Of a stretch of 64,000 nt of DNA, positions 9,266 through 17,935 are shown in pieces. The stretch is taken from positions 558,001 to 622,000 of the forward strand of contig NC_014934.1 of assembly GCF_000186265.1 (NCBI RefSeq), written 5' to 3'. The notes beneath the pieces were generated by a model. It was not told where the DNA came from, did no database searches, and saw only the letters and a list, made by a program, of their open reading frames with translations. This DNA comes from Cellulophaga algicola DSM 14237. GTDB lineage: Bacteria > Bacteroidota > Bacteroidia > Flavobacteriales > Flavobacteriaceae. How positions within the stretch are numbered: position 1 is the stretch's first letter; each line of letters opens with the position of its first letter. Made by a program: the position numbers and the translations under genes.

Positions 9266-10108
9266 TTAACATTTTCGATAAACGGCAGCAACCCAATTAT
9301 TTCTACTCAAATTAGAGGTAAACTCCAAATGATGTTCTTTACACTTGGCTGATATTGTGGGAATATCTTCTGCATAAAAACCACTTAAAAACAGGGTCCC
9401 ATTCACTTTTAAACACTTTGAATATTCAGAAATATCTTCTAGTAGAATGTTTCTATTTATATTCGCTATGATGATATCATAACTTTTATTCTTTAAAAGA
9501 TTAACATCGCCTTCGTATACATTTATATGACTACAATCATTACGCTCTACATTTTCTAATGCATTTAAATAGCACCAATTGTCTATATCTATAGCGTCTA
9601 TTGTACTAGCTCCTTTTTTTGCCGCCAAAATAGCCAAAACTCCTGTACCACTTCCCATATCTAGAACAGATTTTCCTTTAAAATCTGTATCTAATATATG
9701 TTGCAACATCATATGTGTAGTTTCATGATGACCGGTACCGAAACTCATTTTCGGCTCGATTACAATATCATACTCCACTTCCGGTTTTTCATGAAAAGGT
9801 GCACGTACTACACATTTTTCATCTACCTGAATAGCATTAAAATTCTGTTCCCAAGTTGCGTTCCAATTCTCCTGTTCTATTTCTTTAAAATCATACTCAA
9901 TTTTAAAAATATCATTATCCAAAATAGTGACATTATTAAGAATAGTATCTGACCAATCCTCTTTTTTGATATATGCTAAGACTCCCTCTTCGGTTTCTAA
10001 AAAGCTTTCAAATAAGACCTCTCCTAATTCTGCTATTAATATATCTGACGCTGGCTGTAATGGCGCTACTCTAAAAGTATACTCTATGTAATTATTCTCT
10101 TTTTCCAT
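9266..10108 (-). CDS. prmA: Ribosomal protein L11 methyltransferase
   Basis: A 280-residue SAM-dependent enzyme that trimethylates ribosomal protein L11. I use the ATG at 10108 (MEKENNYIEYTF). An in-frame ATG at 10132 lies inside the terminator hairpin of tpiA and is an unlikely start. The small N-terminal substrate-recognition domain (about 1-110) is followed by PKMSFGTGHHET (119-130), the SAM loop DMGSGTGVLA (150-159), and IIANINRNILLED in the position of the catalytic NPPY-like motif. Length and order match PrmA. It sits downstream of tpiA on the same strand, but a terminator in between suggests separate or reduced read-through transcription. Confidence 0.96.
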   Translation of the reverse strand: MEKENNYIEYTFRVAPLQPASDILIAELGEVLFESFLETEEGVLAYIKKEDWSDTILNNVTILDNDIFKIEYDFKEIEQENWNATWEQNFNAIQVDEKCVVRAPFHEKPEVEYDIVIEPKMSFGTGHHETTHMMLQHILDTDFKGKSVLDMGSGTGVLAILAAKKGASTIDAIDIDNWCYLNALENVERNDCSHINVYEGDVNLLKNKSYDIIIANINRNILLEDISEYSKCLKVNGTLFLSGFYAEDIPTISAKCKEHHLEFTSNLSRNNWVAAVYRKC

Positions 10109-10124
10109 TTTAGGTATAATATAA

Positions 10125-10149
10125 AAGGGCATTCTAATAGAATGCCCTT
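10125..10149 (-). terminator. Terminator of tpiA, overlapping the prmA leader
   Basis: A perfect 11-bp stem (10125-10135 with 10139-10149) and a 3-base loop, followed on the minus strand by TTTTAT. It lies between the tpiA stop (10173) and the prmA start (10108). Confidence 0.88.
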
Positions 10150-10172
10150 ATGCTTTAATATGTATTTATTCT

Positions 10173-10922
10173 TTAGATTGCTTTGATAATGGCAACAAAA
10201 TCATCTGCCACTAACGCTGCTCCTCCAATAAGACCACCATCTACATCTGGCTTAGAGAAAATCTCTACAGCATTGTTTGGTTTAACACTACCTCCATATA
10301 AGATAGATACGTTATTAGCAATTGTAGCATCATAAGCTTCCGTGATAGATTTACGGATAAACGCATGCATTTCTTGTGCTTGCTCCGGAGATGCTGTTTC
10401 TCCAGTACCTATAGCCCAAACTGGTTCATATGCTAAAACAATATTTTTCCAAGAGTTTGCTTCTAAAGAATATAACGCATTTTTAAGTTGACTTGCTACT
10501 ACATTAAAATGATTGTCTGATTTACGATCTTCTAATTCTTCTCCAAAACAAAACATAATACGCATATTTTTAGCAAGCGCAGCAATCACTTTTTTTGCCA
10601 AAATCTCATCTGTCTCCCCAAAATAAGCTCTTCTTTCTGAGTGACCAATAATTACAGTCTTTACGCCTACATTCTGTAACATATCTGCAGAGATTTCTCC
10701 TGTAAATGCTCCGCTTTCTGCATAATGCATATTTTGCGCTATAACTTCAATAGTAGAAGATTCTAAACTACGTACTGCACCAGCAAGGTTTACAAAATTT
10801 GGCGCAACCATCACCTCAGCTGTTGTATCTGGTAATTTAGCAGAAAGTTCTGCTAATAATGCTTCAGTTTCAGTACCATTCTTATTCATTTTCCAATTCC
10901 CTGCAACTATTTTACTTCTCAT
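10173..10922 (-). CDS. tpiA: Triosephosphate isomerase
   Basis: A 249-residue glycolytic enzyme interconverting dihydroxyacetone phosphate and glyceraldehyde 3-phosphate in the cytoplasm. All catalytic residues are present: Lys11 in GNWKMN, His94 in GHSERR, and Glu166 in AYEPVWAIGTG. The phosphate-binding LYGGSVKPNNA and GGLIGGAAL segments close the barrel. The length is exactly that of the family. It follows the BT_3928-type gene with a 60-base gap and is ended by a strong hairpin terminator. Confidence 0.98.
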   Translation of the reverse strand: MRSKIVAGNWKMNKNGTETEALLAELSAKLPDTTAEVMVAPNFVNLAGAVRSLESSTIEVIAQNMHYAESGAFTGEISADMLQNVGVKTVIIGHSERRAYFGETDEILAKKVIAALAKNMRIMFCFGEELEDRKSDNHFNVVASQLKNALYSLEANSWKNIVLAYEPVWAIGTGETASPEQAQEMHAFIRKSITEAYDATIANNVSILYGGSVKPNNAVEIFSKPDVDGGLIGGAALVADDFVAIIKAI

Positions 10923-10982
10923 TTTGTTCTGTTTTCAATTATTAAATGACTAATTATATACTACTTTAATTTAAACGAAAAA

Positions 10983-12080
10983 CTATTCTAACGTTATCGC
11001 ATCTAAATCATTATAATGTTTTTTCTGTGTGATGGTACCTTTATTCAAAATTAGGACTCCTGGGTTAGAACGAACTATTGTTTTTAAGGTAGTTTGATCT
11101 GTAAAATAAAACTCAAAATTTAATTTATACTCTTTTAGCAATTTAGTCGCAAAATCTTCGCCAGAGGCAGACATGCCTATAACTTTATAGCCAGCTTTTT
11201 GCGCTTTATCTGTAAGCTCTTTTACATCTTCAAAAGCACTATACGTACTTTGTCCTAGATCATAAGCAATTACCATCATTAATTTAGGCTCTTGCAATAA
11301 TTCTGTTGCATAATCTACCCCGTCTTTTTCTATGGTAAAATCATGAATTGGAGGCTCATAACCTTCTTGTACTTCTGTCGTTTCTACAGCTATAAATTCA
11401 CCATCTACGGTAGGGTAGTCACCTTGAGTAACAATAATTTTTTCCTCTCCATCTACCTTGAACTTCCAAGCATAATCAAATATTGCTTTTGGCGCACCTT
11501 CTGGAGCAGACATACCTTCTTCTATATTTGCACCAATTTTATAGGGCCTAAAATCTATCGCAGGTAAATGATTAAGCACGTAATACACAAAAATTACACA
11601 CGCAGCCAAAGATGCTCCTGTGACAATCCTATTAAAACTAGGATTAAAAATGGGCTGTACATACCGTTTACCTACTACTATAATAACAATAAGAATTAAT
11701 AGTATTATATCTTTGGTAAAAGACTGCCAGGGTGTTAATTTTAAAGCATCACCAAAACAACCGCAATCTGTTACTTTATTAAAATAAGCCGAATAAAAAG
11801 TCAAGAACGTAAAGCCAATAATCATGACTAATAAACTATACATAGTAAACCTTTGCCTAAACCCTATTAGGAGTAGAACACCTAACAAGACTTCCAAAAT
11901 CACCACAAAAATTGCAATTTTTAACGCATGTGGCTCAAAAAACGGCATATTTAAAACGCCGAAACTAAAATACTCTTCCAACTTAAATGAAAACCCTACA
12001 GGATCATTTAATTTTATAAAACCACTAATTATAAATAATATTCCTACAACTGTTCTACAGAACCCAACCAAGTACTTCAT
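10983..12080 (-). CDS. BT_3928-type DoxX/MauE-like membrane protein with thioredoxin-like tail
   Basis: A 365-residue inner-membrane protein. The N-terminal half has the four helices of the DoxX/MauE fold (for example GILFIISGFIKLNDPVGFSF and VVILEVLLGVLLLIGF) with the Cys motif DCGCFGD near residue 129. A further helix is followed by a soluble C-terminal domain with a thioredoxin-like layout (MMVIAYDLGQS, AGYKVIGMSASGEDF, PGVLILNKG) but no CxxC, so it is unlikely to be a disulfide oxidoreductase on its own. In Bacteroidota this gene commonly sits between a DUF1599 gene and tpiA, as here (4-base gap to DUF1599). The biochemical role is unknown; a redox or respiratory accessory role is a guess from the fold. 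Confidence 0.85.
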   Translation of the reverse strand: MKYLVGFCRTVVGILFIISGFIKLNDPVGFSFKLEEYFSFGVLNMPFFEPHALKIAIFVVILEVLLGVLLLIGFRQRFTMYSLLVMIIGFTFLTFYSAYFNKVTDCGCFGDALKLTPWQSFTKDIILLILIVIIVVGKRYVQPIFNPSFNRIVTGASLAACVIFVYYVLNHLPAIDFRPYKIGANIEEGMSAPEGAPKAIFDYAWKFKVDGEEKIIVTQGDYPTVDGEFIAVETTEVQEGYEPPIHDFTIEKDGVDYATELLQEPKLMMVIAYDLGQSTYSAFEDVKELTDKAQKAGYKVIGMSASGEDFATKLLKEYKLNFEFYFTDQTTLKTIVRSNPGVLILNKGTITQKKHYNDLDAITLE

Positions 12081-12084
12081 GTAA

Positions 12085-12630
12085 TTATTTAGAATTTAAT
12101 GTTAAATGTATCATAGCAAATACTGCATAGTTTACCATATCTTGGTAATTAGCATCAATACCTTCACTCACTAAAGTTTTCCCTTTGTTATCTTCAATTT
12201 GCTTAACACGTAATAATTTTTGTAAAATTAAATCTGTTAAAGAGCTTACACGCATTTCTCTCCATGCTTCTCCGTAATCATGATTTTTATTTTCCATCAG
12301 TGTTTTAGTAATGTTTACGTGGGCATCAAATAACGACACTGCTTCGTCAACATTTAAATCTGGCTGATCTGCAATTCCTTTTTCTATCTGGATTAAGGCC
12401 ATTATCGAATAATTAATAATTCCGATAAATTCAGATTGCTCCCCTTCTTCCACTTTCTGTACTTCATTCTCTTGAAGACTACGAATTCGTTGTGCCTTAA
12501 TAAAAATCTGATCTGTTAAGGATGGTAATCTTAGAATTCGCCATGCACTACCATAATCTTTCATCTTTTTAGAAAATAAAGTGCGACATATTTCTATTAC
12601 GGCATCATATTGTTCTGAGGTTTTCTGCAT
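12085..12630 (-). CDS. DUF1599 protein with two homologous halves
   Basis: A 181-residue soluble protein of the DUF1599 family, function unknown. The chain is an internal duplication: each half carries K-x2-DYG-x-AWR-x2-R-x-SLTD-x-I-x2-K. The first copy is MKDYGSAWRILRLPSLTD and the second is NHDYGEAWREMRVSSLTD, each followed by a helix with RIRSLQEN or RVKQIEDN. Conservation of DYG, AWR and SLTD in both halves suggests two equivalent binding sites. It is the first gene of the leftward group towards tpiA and is divergent from folP across 106 bases. Confidence 0.88.
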   Translation of the reverse strand: MQKTSEQYDAVIEICRTLFSKKMKDYGSAWRILRLPSLTDQIFIKAQRIRSLQENEVQKVEEGEQSEFIGIINYSIMALIQIEKGIADQPDLNVDEAVSLFDAHVNITKTLMENKNHDYGEAWREMRVSSLTDLILQKLLRVKQIEDNKGKTLVSEGIDANYQDMVNYAVFAMIHLTLNSK

Positions 12631-12736
12631 GTATTCTTTCTAATTTGTGTAAATTTCGTTCAAAATTTTTAATTGTTCAAGTATAGTGCTTTAAACTTGC
12701 AGTGCTATTGTAATTCTTGACTAATTCTCAATAAAA

Positions 12737-13570
12737 ATGACCATAAACTGCAAAGGAGATCTAATTAAAATTGGAGTACCAAAAATAATGGGTGTTCTTA
12801 ATACTACGCCTGATTCATTTTATGATGGAGGAAAATACAAAAATGAAACTGAAATTCTTAATCAAGTTCAAAAAATGCTTGTTGATGGAGCCACTTTCAT
12901 AGATATTGGCGGATATAGCTCAAGACCTGGTGCTTTACACGTTACAGAAGAAGAAGAATTAAATAGAGTTGCACCTATAGTAGCTTTGGTACTTAAAAAT
13001 TTCCCTGAGTGTAAAATTTCAATAGACACCTTTAGAAGTAAAGTAGCAGAAGCCTGCATTAATGAAGGCGCAGCAATGATTAATGATATTTCTGCAGGAA
13101 ATATGGACCCTGACATGATGAACGTTGTTGCTAAACATCAAGTTCCCTACATTATGATGCATATGAAGGGAACCCCTCAAAACATGCAGAAAAACATACA
13201 ATATGATAATTTACTTACTGATATTCTAAGTTATTTTGCCGAAAGAATAACTACAGCTCAAGATAAAAAAATTAATGATATTATTTTAGATCCTGGATTC
13301 GGGTTTTCAAAGACATTAGAGCAGAATTATGAATTAATGCAAAAATTAGAGCTCCTGAAAAATGCTAAAAAACCAATCTTAGTTGGTATTAGCAGAAAAT
13401 CTATGATCTATAAGTTATTAAAGAGCGATGCTCAAAATGCTTTAAATGGTACGACTAGCTTACATACAATTGCTTTAATAAAGGGCGCTAACATACTCCG
13501 GGTTCATGATGTAAAAGAAGCTGCAGAATGTATTACTATAGTACAGCAATTAAAGTGCAAAAATACCTAG
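12737..13570 (+). CDS. folP: Dihydropteroate synthase
   Basis: A 277-residue TIM-barrel enzyme that joins p-aminobenzoate to dihydropterin pyrophosphate in folate synthesis; it is the sulfonamide target. The conserved loops are in order: GVLNTTPDSFYDGG (pyrophosphate loop 1), FIDIGGYSSRPGA (loop 2), KISIDTFRS, MINDISAG, YIMMHMKGTPQNMQ, DPGFGFSKTLEQN, VGISRKSMI and LRVHDV. The length is normal. It starts the rightward unit with cdaA 44 bases downstream; this neighbourhood is common in Bacteroidota. Confidence 0.97.
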   Translation: MTINCKGDLIKIGVPKIMGVLNTTPDSFYDGGKYKNETEILNQVQKMLVDGATFIDIGGYSSRPGALHVTEEEELNRVAPIVALVLKNFPECKISIDTFRSKVAEACINEGAAMINDISAGNMDPDMMNVVAKHQVPYIMMHMKGTPQNMQKNIQYDNLLTDILSYFAERITTAQDKKINDIILDPGFGFSKTLEQNYELMQKLELLKNAKKPILVGISRKSMIYKLLKSDAQNALNGTTSLHTIALIKGANILRVHDVKEAAECITIVQQLKCKNT

Positions 13571-13614
13571 TTTTTGTTCATGTATTTTTCCTAATTTTAC
13601 AAAAACCCTAACAC

Positions 13615-14400
13615 TTGGATTTTTTAAGCTTTCTAGATTTTAAGATTACAGATTTAATAGACATATTACTTGTCGCTACGCTGTTATACTACATTTACAA
13701 ATTGGTTCGCGGCACTGTTGCGATAAATATTTTCATTGGTATTGTTCTTGTTTGGGGTTTCTGGAAACTCACAGAGCTTTTAGAGATGAAAATGATTTCT
13801 AGTGTTATTGGCGGTTTTATGCAAGTTGGTTTAATTGCACTAATTATTGTTTTTCAGCAAGAGATAAGAAAATTTTTGCTAATGATTGGTTCTACCAATT
13901 TTGCGAATAAAAGAAAATTTATTAAACATTTCAAATTCCTGAAACAAGAAGTGACCACCATCGGCACAGATGTGGACTCACTTGTAAGTGCCTGCGACAA
14001 AATGAGTTCATCAAAAACTGGCGCTATAATAATTATTAAGAGAAGCAATTCCTTAGATTTCGTAAAATCTAGTGGCGATAAAATGTCTATTAAAATTACC
14101 CAACCTATTATTGAAAGTATTTTTTACAAAAACAGTCCATTGCACGATGGAGCTGCTGTGATTGAAGGCAATTATATTGTTGCAACCCGAGTGATACTCC
14201 CCGTATCTAACGAACGTAATATTCCATTACGCTTTGGATTAAGACACCGAGCTGCCGTTGGCATTACGGAGAAAACAGATTCTCTAGCCATTGTAGTAAG
14301 CGAAGAAACAGGAATGATTACCTATATTAAAAACGGAGAATTTGTATTATATAATGACTTAACAGAGCTTTCTAGCATGATCAAAGAAGATTTGATGTAA
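13615..14400 (+). CDS. cdaA: Diadenylate cyclase (c-di-AMP synthase), CdaA type
   Basis: A 261-residue membrane-anchored enzyme that makes cyclic di-AMP from two ATP. Three helices occupy residues about 13-90. The DAC domain follows, with the catalytic motif DGA at 178-180 (PLHDGAAVIEG) and RHR at 210-212 (LRHRAAVG). I use the TTG at 13615 because the encoded start DFLSFLDFKITDLIDI matches the usual CdaA N-terminus and no ATG is nearby. It is downstream of folP rather than beside cdaR and glmM as in Firmicutes. c-di-AMP typically controls potassium and turgor; effectors are not visible here. Confidence 0.95.
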   Translation: MDFLSFLDFKITDLIDILLVATLLYYIYKLVRGTVAINIFIGIVLVWGFWKLTELLEMKMISSVIGGFMQVGLIALIIVFQQEIRKFLLMIGSTNFANKRKFIKHFKFLKQEVTTIGTDVDSLVSACDKMSSSKTGAIIIIKRSNSLDFVKSSGDKMSIKITQPIIESIFYKNSPLHDGAAVIEGNYIVATRVILPVSNERNIPLRFGLRHRAAVGITEKTDSLAIVVSEETGMITYIKNGEFVLYNDLTELSSMIKEDLM

Positions 14401-14412
14401 GTAAAAAAACCG

Positions 14413-14468
14413 CCAACCAACCAACCAACCAACCAACCAACCAACCAATCAACCAACCAACCAACCAA
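14413..14468 (+). repeat. Tetranucleotide tandem repeat (CCAA)14
   Basis: Nine perfect CCAA units, one TCAA variant, then four more CCAA units fill 56 of the 80 bases between the cdaA stop and the ATG of the DUF3667 gene. The tract ends 12 bases before that ATG. No in-frame ATG, GTG or TTG lies upstream of the tract before stop codons are met, so the repeat is a non-coding leader as it stands. Confidence 0.97.
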
Positions 14469-14480
14469 TCATTTACCATC

Positions 14481-15296
14481 ATGGAATGCAAAAACTGCAC
14501 CCTTACCTTAGAAGAAAATCATAATTTTTGCGCTGATTGTGGAGCGAAAGTGGTCAGAAATAGATTGACAATTAAAAATTTATTTGGTGATTTTGCACAG
14601 CGCTATTTAAATATTGACAATACCTTCATTCGCACTTTTGGTAAATTATTTGTAGCTCCTGAAATAGTAATTCTTGGATATATTAATGGTGTTCGTAAAA
14701 AATATATGAATCCCATCTCTTATTTCACAATTGCTGTTTTCTTGGGGGGACTTTTCTTTTTCTTAGTTCAAAAATTCTTTCCTACAGCAATGGATTTTCA
14801 ATTTACACAAATGAACGTTGACAGTTCCGATGCATCACAACAAATGGGATTAGAGTTTGGGAAGAAGTTTCAAGATATTACAGTTGAATATCAAAGCCTC
14901 TTTTATTTAGCAATGCTCCCTTTTCTATCCTTAATATCAAGAGTAGTTTTTTACAACAAAAAGCAATTTAATCTCAGTGAGCATTTCGTCATCAATATGT
15001 ATGCGTATACACAAATGTCAATTTTAGTCAACATTTTATATATCGCAAGTATATGGAATAGCCAATGGATATATTATCTTTCAATGAGTAATGTTATTAC
15101 CTTAGTTTTATACTTTTCTTATGTATATAAAAAGGCATTTCAATTATCGTTTAAGCAAATACTCTTAAAGCTTTTGTTATTTCTGGTAATTTTCGGAATA
15201 CTATTCTTAGGTATTATTATTTGCGCAGTTATTTACTTGGCATTTTTTACAGACACTTTCAAAAATCTTAAAGATGCGCAGGCAATGCTGTACTAA
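14481..15296 (+). CDS. DUF3667 membrane protein with N-terminal zinc ribbon
   Basis: A 271-residue protein. It starts with a four-Cys ribbon (CKNC at residues 3-6, CADC at 17-20), probably metal-binding and cytoplasmic, followed by about five hydrophobic helices (YFTIAVFLGGLFFFLVQKFF, YLAMLPFLSLISRVVF, and three in the C-terminal half). This architecture is the DUF3667 family of Bacteroidota, whose function is unknown. It overlaps the stop of the convergent ABC transporter gene by 4 bases. Translation follows a CCAA repeat rather than a recognisable ribosome-binding site. Confidence 0.85.
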   Translation: MECKNCTLTLEENHNFCADCGAKVVRNRLTIKNLFGDFAQRYLNIDNTFIRTFGKLFVAPEIVILGYINGVRKKYMNPISYFTIAVFLGGLFFFLVQKFFPTAMDFQFTQMNVDSSDASQQMGLEFGKKFQDITVEYQSLFYLAMLPFLSLISRVVFYNKKQFNLSEHFVINMYAYTQMSILVNILYIASIWNSQWIYYLSMSNVITLVLYFSYVYKKAFQLSFKQILLKLLLFLVIFGILFLGIIICAVIYLAFFTDTFKNLKDAQAMLY

Positions 15297-17059
15297 GCCA
15301 CTTCTTCTATAGAAAATTGTGCTTCATAAAGATTATTATAGTACCCACCCTTTTTAAGAAGTTCTTTGTGTGTGCCTATTTCAACAATTTTACCGGCATC
15401 CATAACAATAATCTTGTCCGCTTTTTTAATCGTTGCTAATCTATGTGCTATAATAATTGAAGTTCTACCTTCTGTAATTTTATCTGTTGCTTTCTGTATC
15501 AACTGCTCAGAATACGTATCTACAGAGGACGTTGCCTCATCTAAGACCAGAATGCTCGGGTTACTTACATACGCTCTTAAAAATGCTATGAGCTGCCTTT
15601 GTCCGCTAGATAACATAGTACCGCGCTCCTTTACATTATAATTATAACCTTCTGGTAAACTTGCTATAAATTCATGCACCCCAATTTCTCTAGCAGCAGC
15701 CTCTATTTGTGCTGTTGTTATGGCTGTATTTTTAAGTGAAATATTATTGGCAATAGTATCTGCAAAGAGAAAAACATCTTGTAACACTACCGCTATTTTA
15801 GAGCGAAGAGATGACAGTTTAAAATCTTTAATAGAGACACCATCAATAGCTATTTCTCCAGAGTTAATCTCGTAAAATCTATTTAGCAGATTGATAATAG
15901 TAGACTTCCCTGCTCCTGTGGCACCAACTATTGCTACGGTCTCTCCTGCTTTGACATTGAAAGATATTCCATGCAATACCTCTTCATCTTCTAAATACCC
16001 AAAACGAACATCCTTAAAATCAATAGCTCCTAGAATAGCTGCTTTTTCAATAGTTCCAGAATCTTCAATTTGACTTTCGGTATCTAATATTTTAAACACT
16101 CTATTAGCCGCTACCATACCCATCTGTAAGGTGTTAAACTTATCTGCAATTTGACGTAAAGGTCTAAACAACATATCAGAAAGTAAAATAAAGGCGAAAA
16201 TAGCCCCGTACTCACTAGGGCCAACATTAGCTATATTTAATAATCCGCCATACCAAACAATTAAACCAATGGCTATAGAAGATACAATTTCTGCAATCGG
16301 AAAGAAAATAGAGTTATACCAAACTGTTTTTAACCATGCATCTTTATGCTTTTCGTTAATTTCTCTAAACTTTTCCTTTTCAATTTCTTCCCGGTTAAAA
16401 AGCTGAACTATTTTCATTCCAGTTATCCGTTCTTGTACAAATGAATTTAAGTTAGACACCTCAGCTCTAACCTCCGTAAAGGCAATTTTCATTGCTTTTT
16501 GAAACAATCTGGTTGCATAGGCGATAATAGGCAATAATGCAAAAACGATTAAAGCCAATTTCCAGCTTTGATACAGCATGACACCTGCCACAACAATCAT
16601 TTTAAGTAAATCTGCTACAATTACAAAAAAACCCTGACTAAAGATCTCTCCTATTCGCTGCATATCTGCAACTGCTCTGGTAACCAAAACACCAATAGAG
16701 GAACTATCAAAATACTTCATCTTAAACCCTAACATGCGTTTAAACAGATCTATTCTAACATCTTTGATTACAGATTCTCCCAACCAGTTGGCATAATAAT
16801 TAAACCCTAACTGACTCACTACCTGCCCAATAAGAACCGCTAGCATAGCCATTGTCATATATAATAATTTCTGACTGTCTTTCTGTGTAATTGCTTCATC
16901 AACAATATTACCAACAATTATCGCCGTCATTACAGCAAAACCTGAAAGTAAAATTGCAGCAATAGCTACCCCGTAGAAAGTAACACGATAAGGCTTTGTG
17001 TAGTTTACTAATCTTTTAAACAAGAGAAAATCAAATGCTTTTCCTGATTTATTATCCAT
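15293..17059 (-). CDS. ABC exporter, fused permease and ATPase half-transporter
   Basis: A 588-residue type IV-fold exporter subunit, expected to act as a homodimer in the inner membrane. Six helices occupy residues about 20-320. The ATPase domain carries Walker A GATGAGKST, signature LSSGQRQ, Walker B ILVLDEATS and the switch IIAHRL. The family exports lipids, peptides or drugs; the substrate cannot be told from sequence. The start overlaps the end of truA by 8 bases, so the two are probably co-transcribed. The stop interlocks with that of the DUF3667 gene. Confidence 0.95.
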   Translation of the reverse strand: MDNKSGKAFDFLLFKRLVNYTKPYRVTFYGVAIAAILLSGFAVMTAIIVGNIVDEAITQKDSQKLLYMTMAMLAVLIGQVVSQLGFNYYANWLGESVIKDVRIDLFKRMLGFKMKYFDSSSIGVLVTRAVADMQRIGEIFSQGFFVIVADLLKMIVVAGVMLYQSWKLALIVFALLPIIAYATRLFQKAMKIAFTEVRAEVSNLNSFVQERITGMKIVQLFNREEIEKEKFREINEKHKDAWLKTVWYNSIFFPIAEIVSSIAIGLIVWYGGLLNIANVGPSEYGAIFAFILLSDMLFRPLRQIADKFNTLQMGMVAANRVFKILDTESQIEDSGTIEKAAILGAIDFKDVRFGYLEDEEVLHGISFNVKAGETVAIVGATGAGKSTIINLLNRFYEINSGEIAIDGVSIKDFKLSSLRSKIAVVLQDVFLFADTIANNISLKNTAITTAQIEAAAREIGVHEFIASLPEGYNYNVKERGTMLSSGQRQLIAFLRAYVSNPSILVLDEATSSVDTYSEQLIQKATDKITEGRTSIIIAHRLATIKKADKIIVMDAGKIVEIGTHKELLKKGGYYNNLYEAQFSIEEVA

Positions 17060-17804
17060 GGTTTTTTACAATATTATCTGGGTATAAAACTGAGGTCAAA
17101 TATAAGCCTTTTGCTGGGGCTGAAGCCCCTGCCTTGCTCCTATCTTTACTTTTTAATATAGCTTTAACATTGGAGATATCTATCTTACCCAAACCAACCT
17201 CTAGCAATGTACCAACTATAGCGCGCACCATATTCCTTAAAAAACGATCTGCTGTAATTGTAAAAACTAAGATTCCGTCAGTCACTTTCCATTCCGCATA
17301 TTTTACATCACAATTAAACGTATTCACAGCTGTATTACTTTTTGAAAAGCACTCGAAATCTATATGTGATAAGAAAACCTGAGCAGCTTCATTCATTTTA
17401 TTGATATCTAATGGATATTTAATTAAATGAGCATGGTTCGTCAAAAACGGATTTTTCTGTTGTACAATCCAATATTCATAAGTTCTAGCAACTGCATTAA
17501 ATCTTGCATGCGCGTCTTCTGGAACCTGAAAAACATCCAGTATAGCAATATCTTTCGGCAAAAAAGCATTTAACCTAAACACAAAATTTTCTTTATTTGG
17601 TATTTCTTCAAAATCAAAATGAGCATACAATTCCTTTGCATGCACTCCCGCATCTGTTCTACCGGCACCCATCAAAATAATTTCGTTAGCTAATAATTTT
17701 GATAAGGCATCTTCTAAAACGCCTTGTACCGTAACGGCATTAGGTTGTTTCTGCCACCCATGATAATGTTTTCCGAAGTAAGAAAAACGAATAAAATACC
17801 TCAA
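17052..17804 (-). CDS. truA: tRNA pseudouridine synthase A
   Basis: A 250-residue enzyme forming pseudouridine at positions 38-40 of the tRNA anticodon arm. The catalytic Asp51 is in GAGRTDAGVHA. Other TruA marks are FSYFGKHYHGWQKQPNAVTV at the N-terminus, DAHARFNAVARTYEYWI, and FLRNMVRAIVGTLLEVGLGK near the C-terminus. The length is normal. It overlaps the downstream ABC exporter gene by 8 bases and is divergent from the phosphoesterase gene. Confidence 0.97.
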   Translation of the reverse strand: MRYFIRFSYFGKHYHGWQKQPNAVTVQGVLEDALSKLLANEIILMGAGRTDAGVHAKELYAHFDFEEIPNKENFVFRLNAFLPKDIAILDVFQVPEDAHARFNAVARTYEYWIVQQKNPFLTNHAHLIKYPLDINKMNEAAQVFLSHIDFECFSKSNTAVNTFNCDVKYAEWKVTDGILVFTITADRFLRNMVRAIVGTLLEVGLGKIDISNVKAILKSKDRSKAGASAPAKGLYLTSVLYPDNIVKNHG

Positions 17805-17935
17805 AGGAATATGTTATTTTTGTGAAATACAAAGGTACTAAAGAAATACGATATTGCTTCTTCACCTCTTGGTCTGAATCACAACAACACGATGACACTA
17901 GAGAACCTTTTTTAATTTATTTTGAAATTTAACAA

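Noticed and set aside
10109-10132. Longer prmA start at 10132
   Set aside because: The ATG lies inside the tpiA terminator stem and the extra residues are not in the family; the next ATG gives the usual N-terminus.
14413-14468. CCAA tract as a CRISPR or a coding phase-variation tract
   Set aside because: Units are 4 bases with no spacers, and no start codon precedes the tract in the frame of the next gene.
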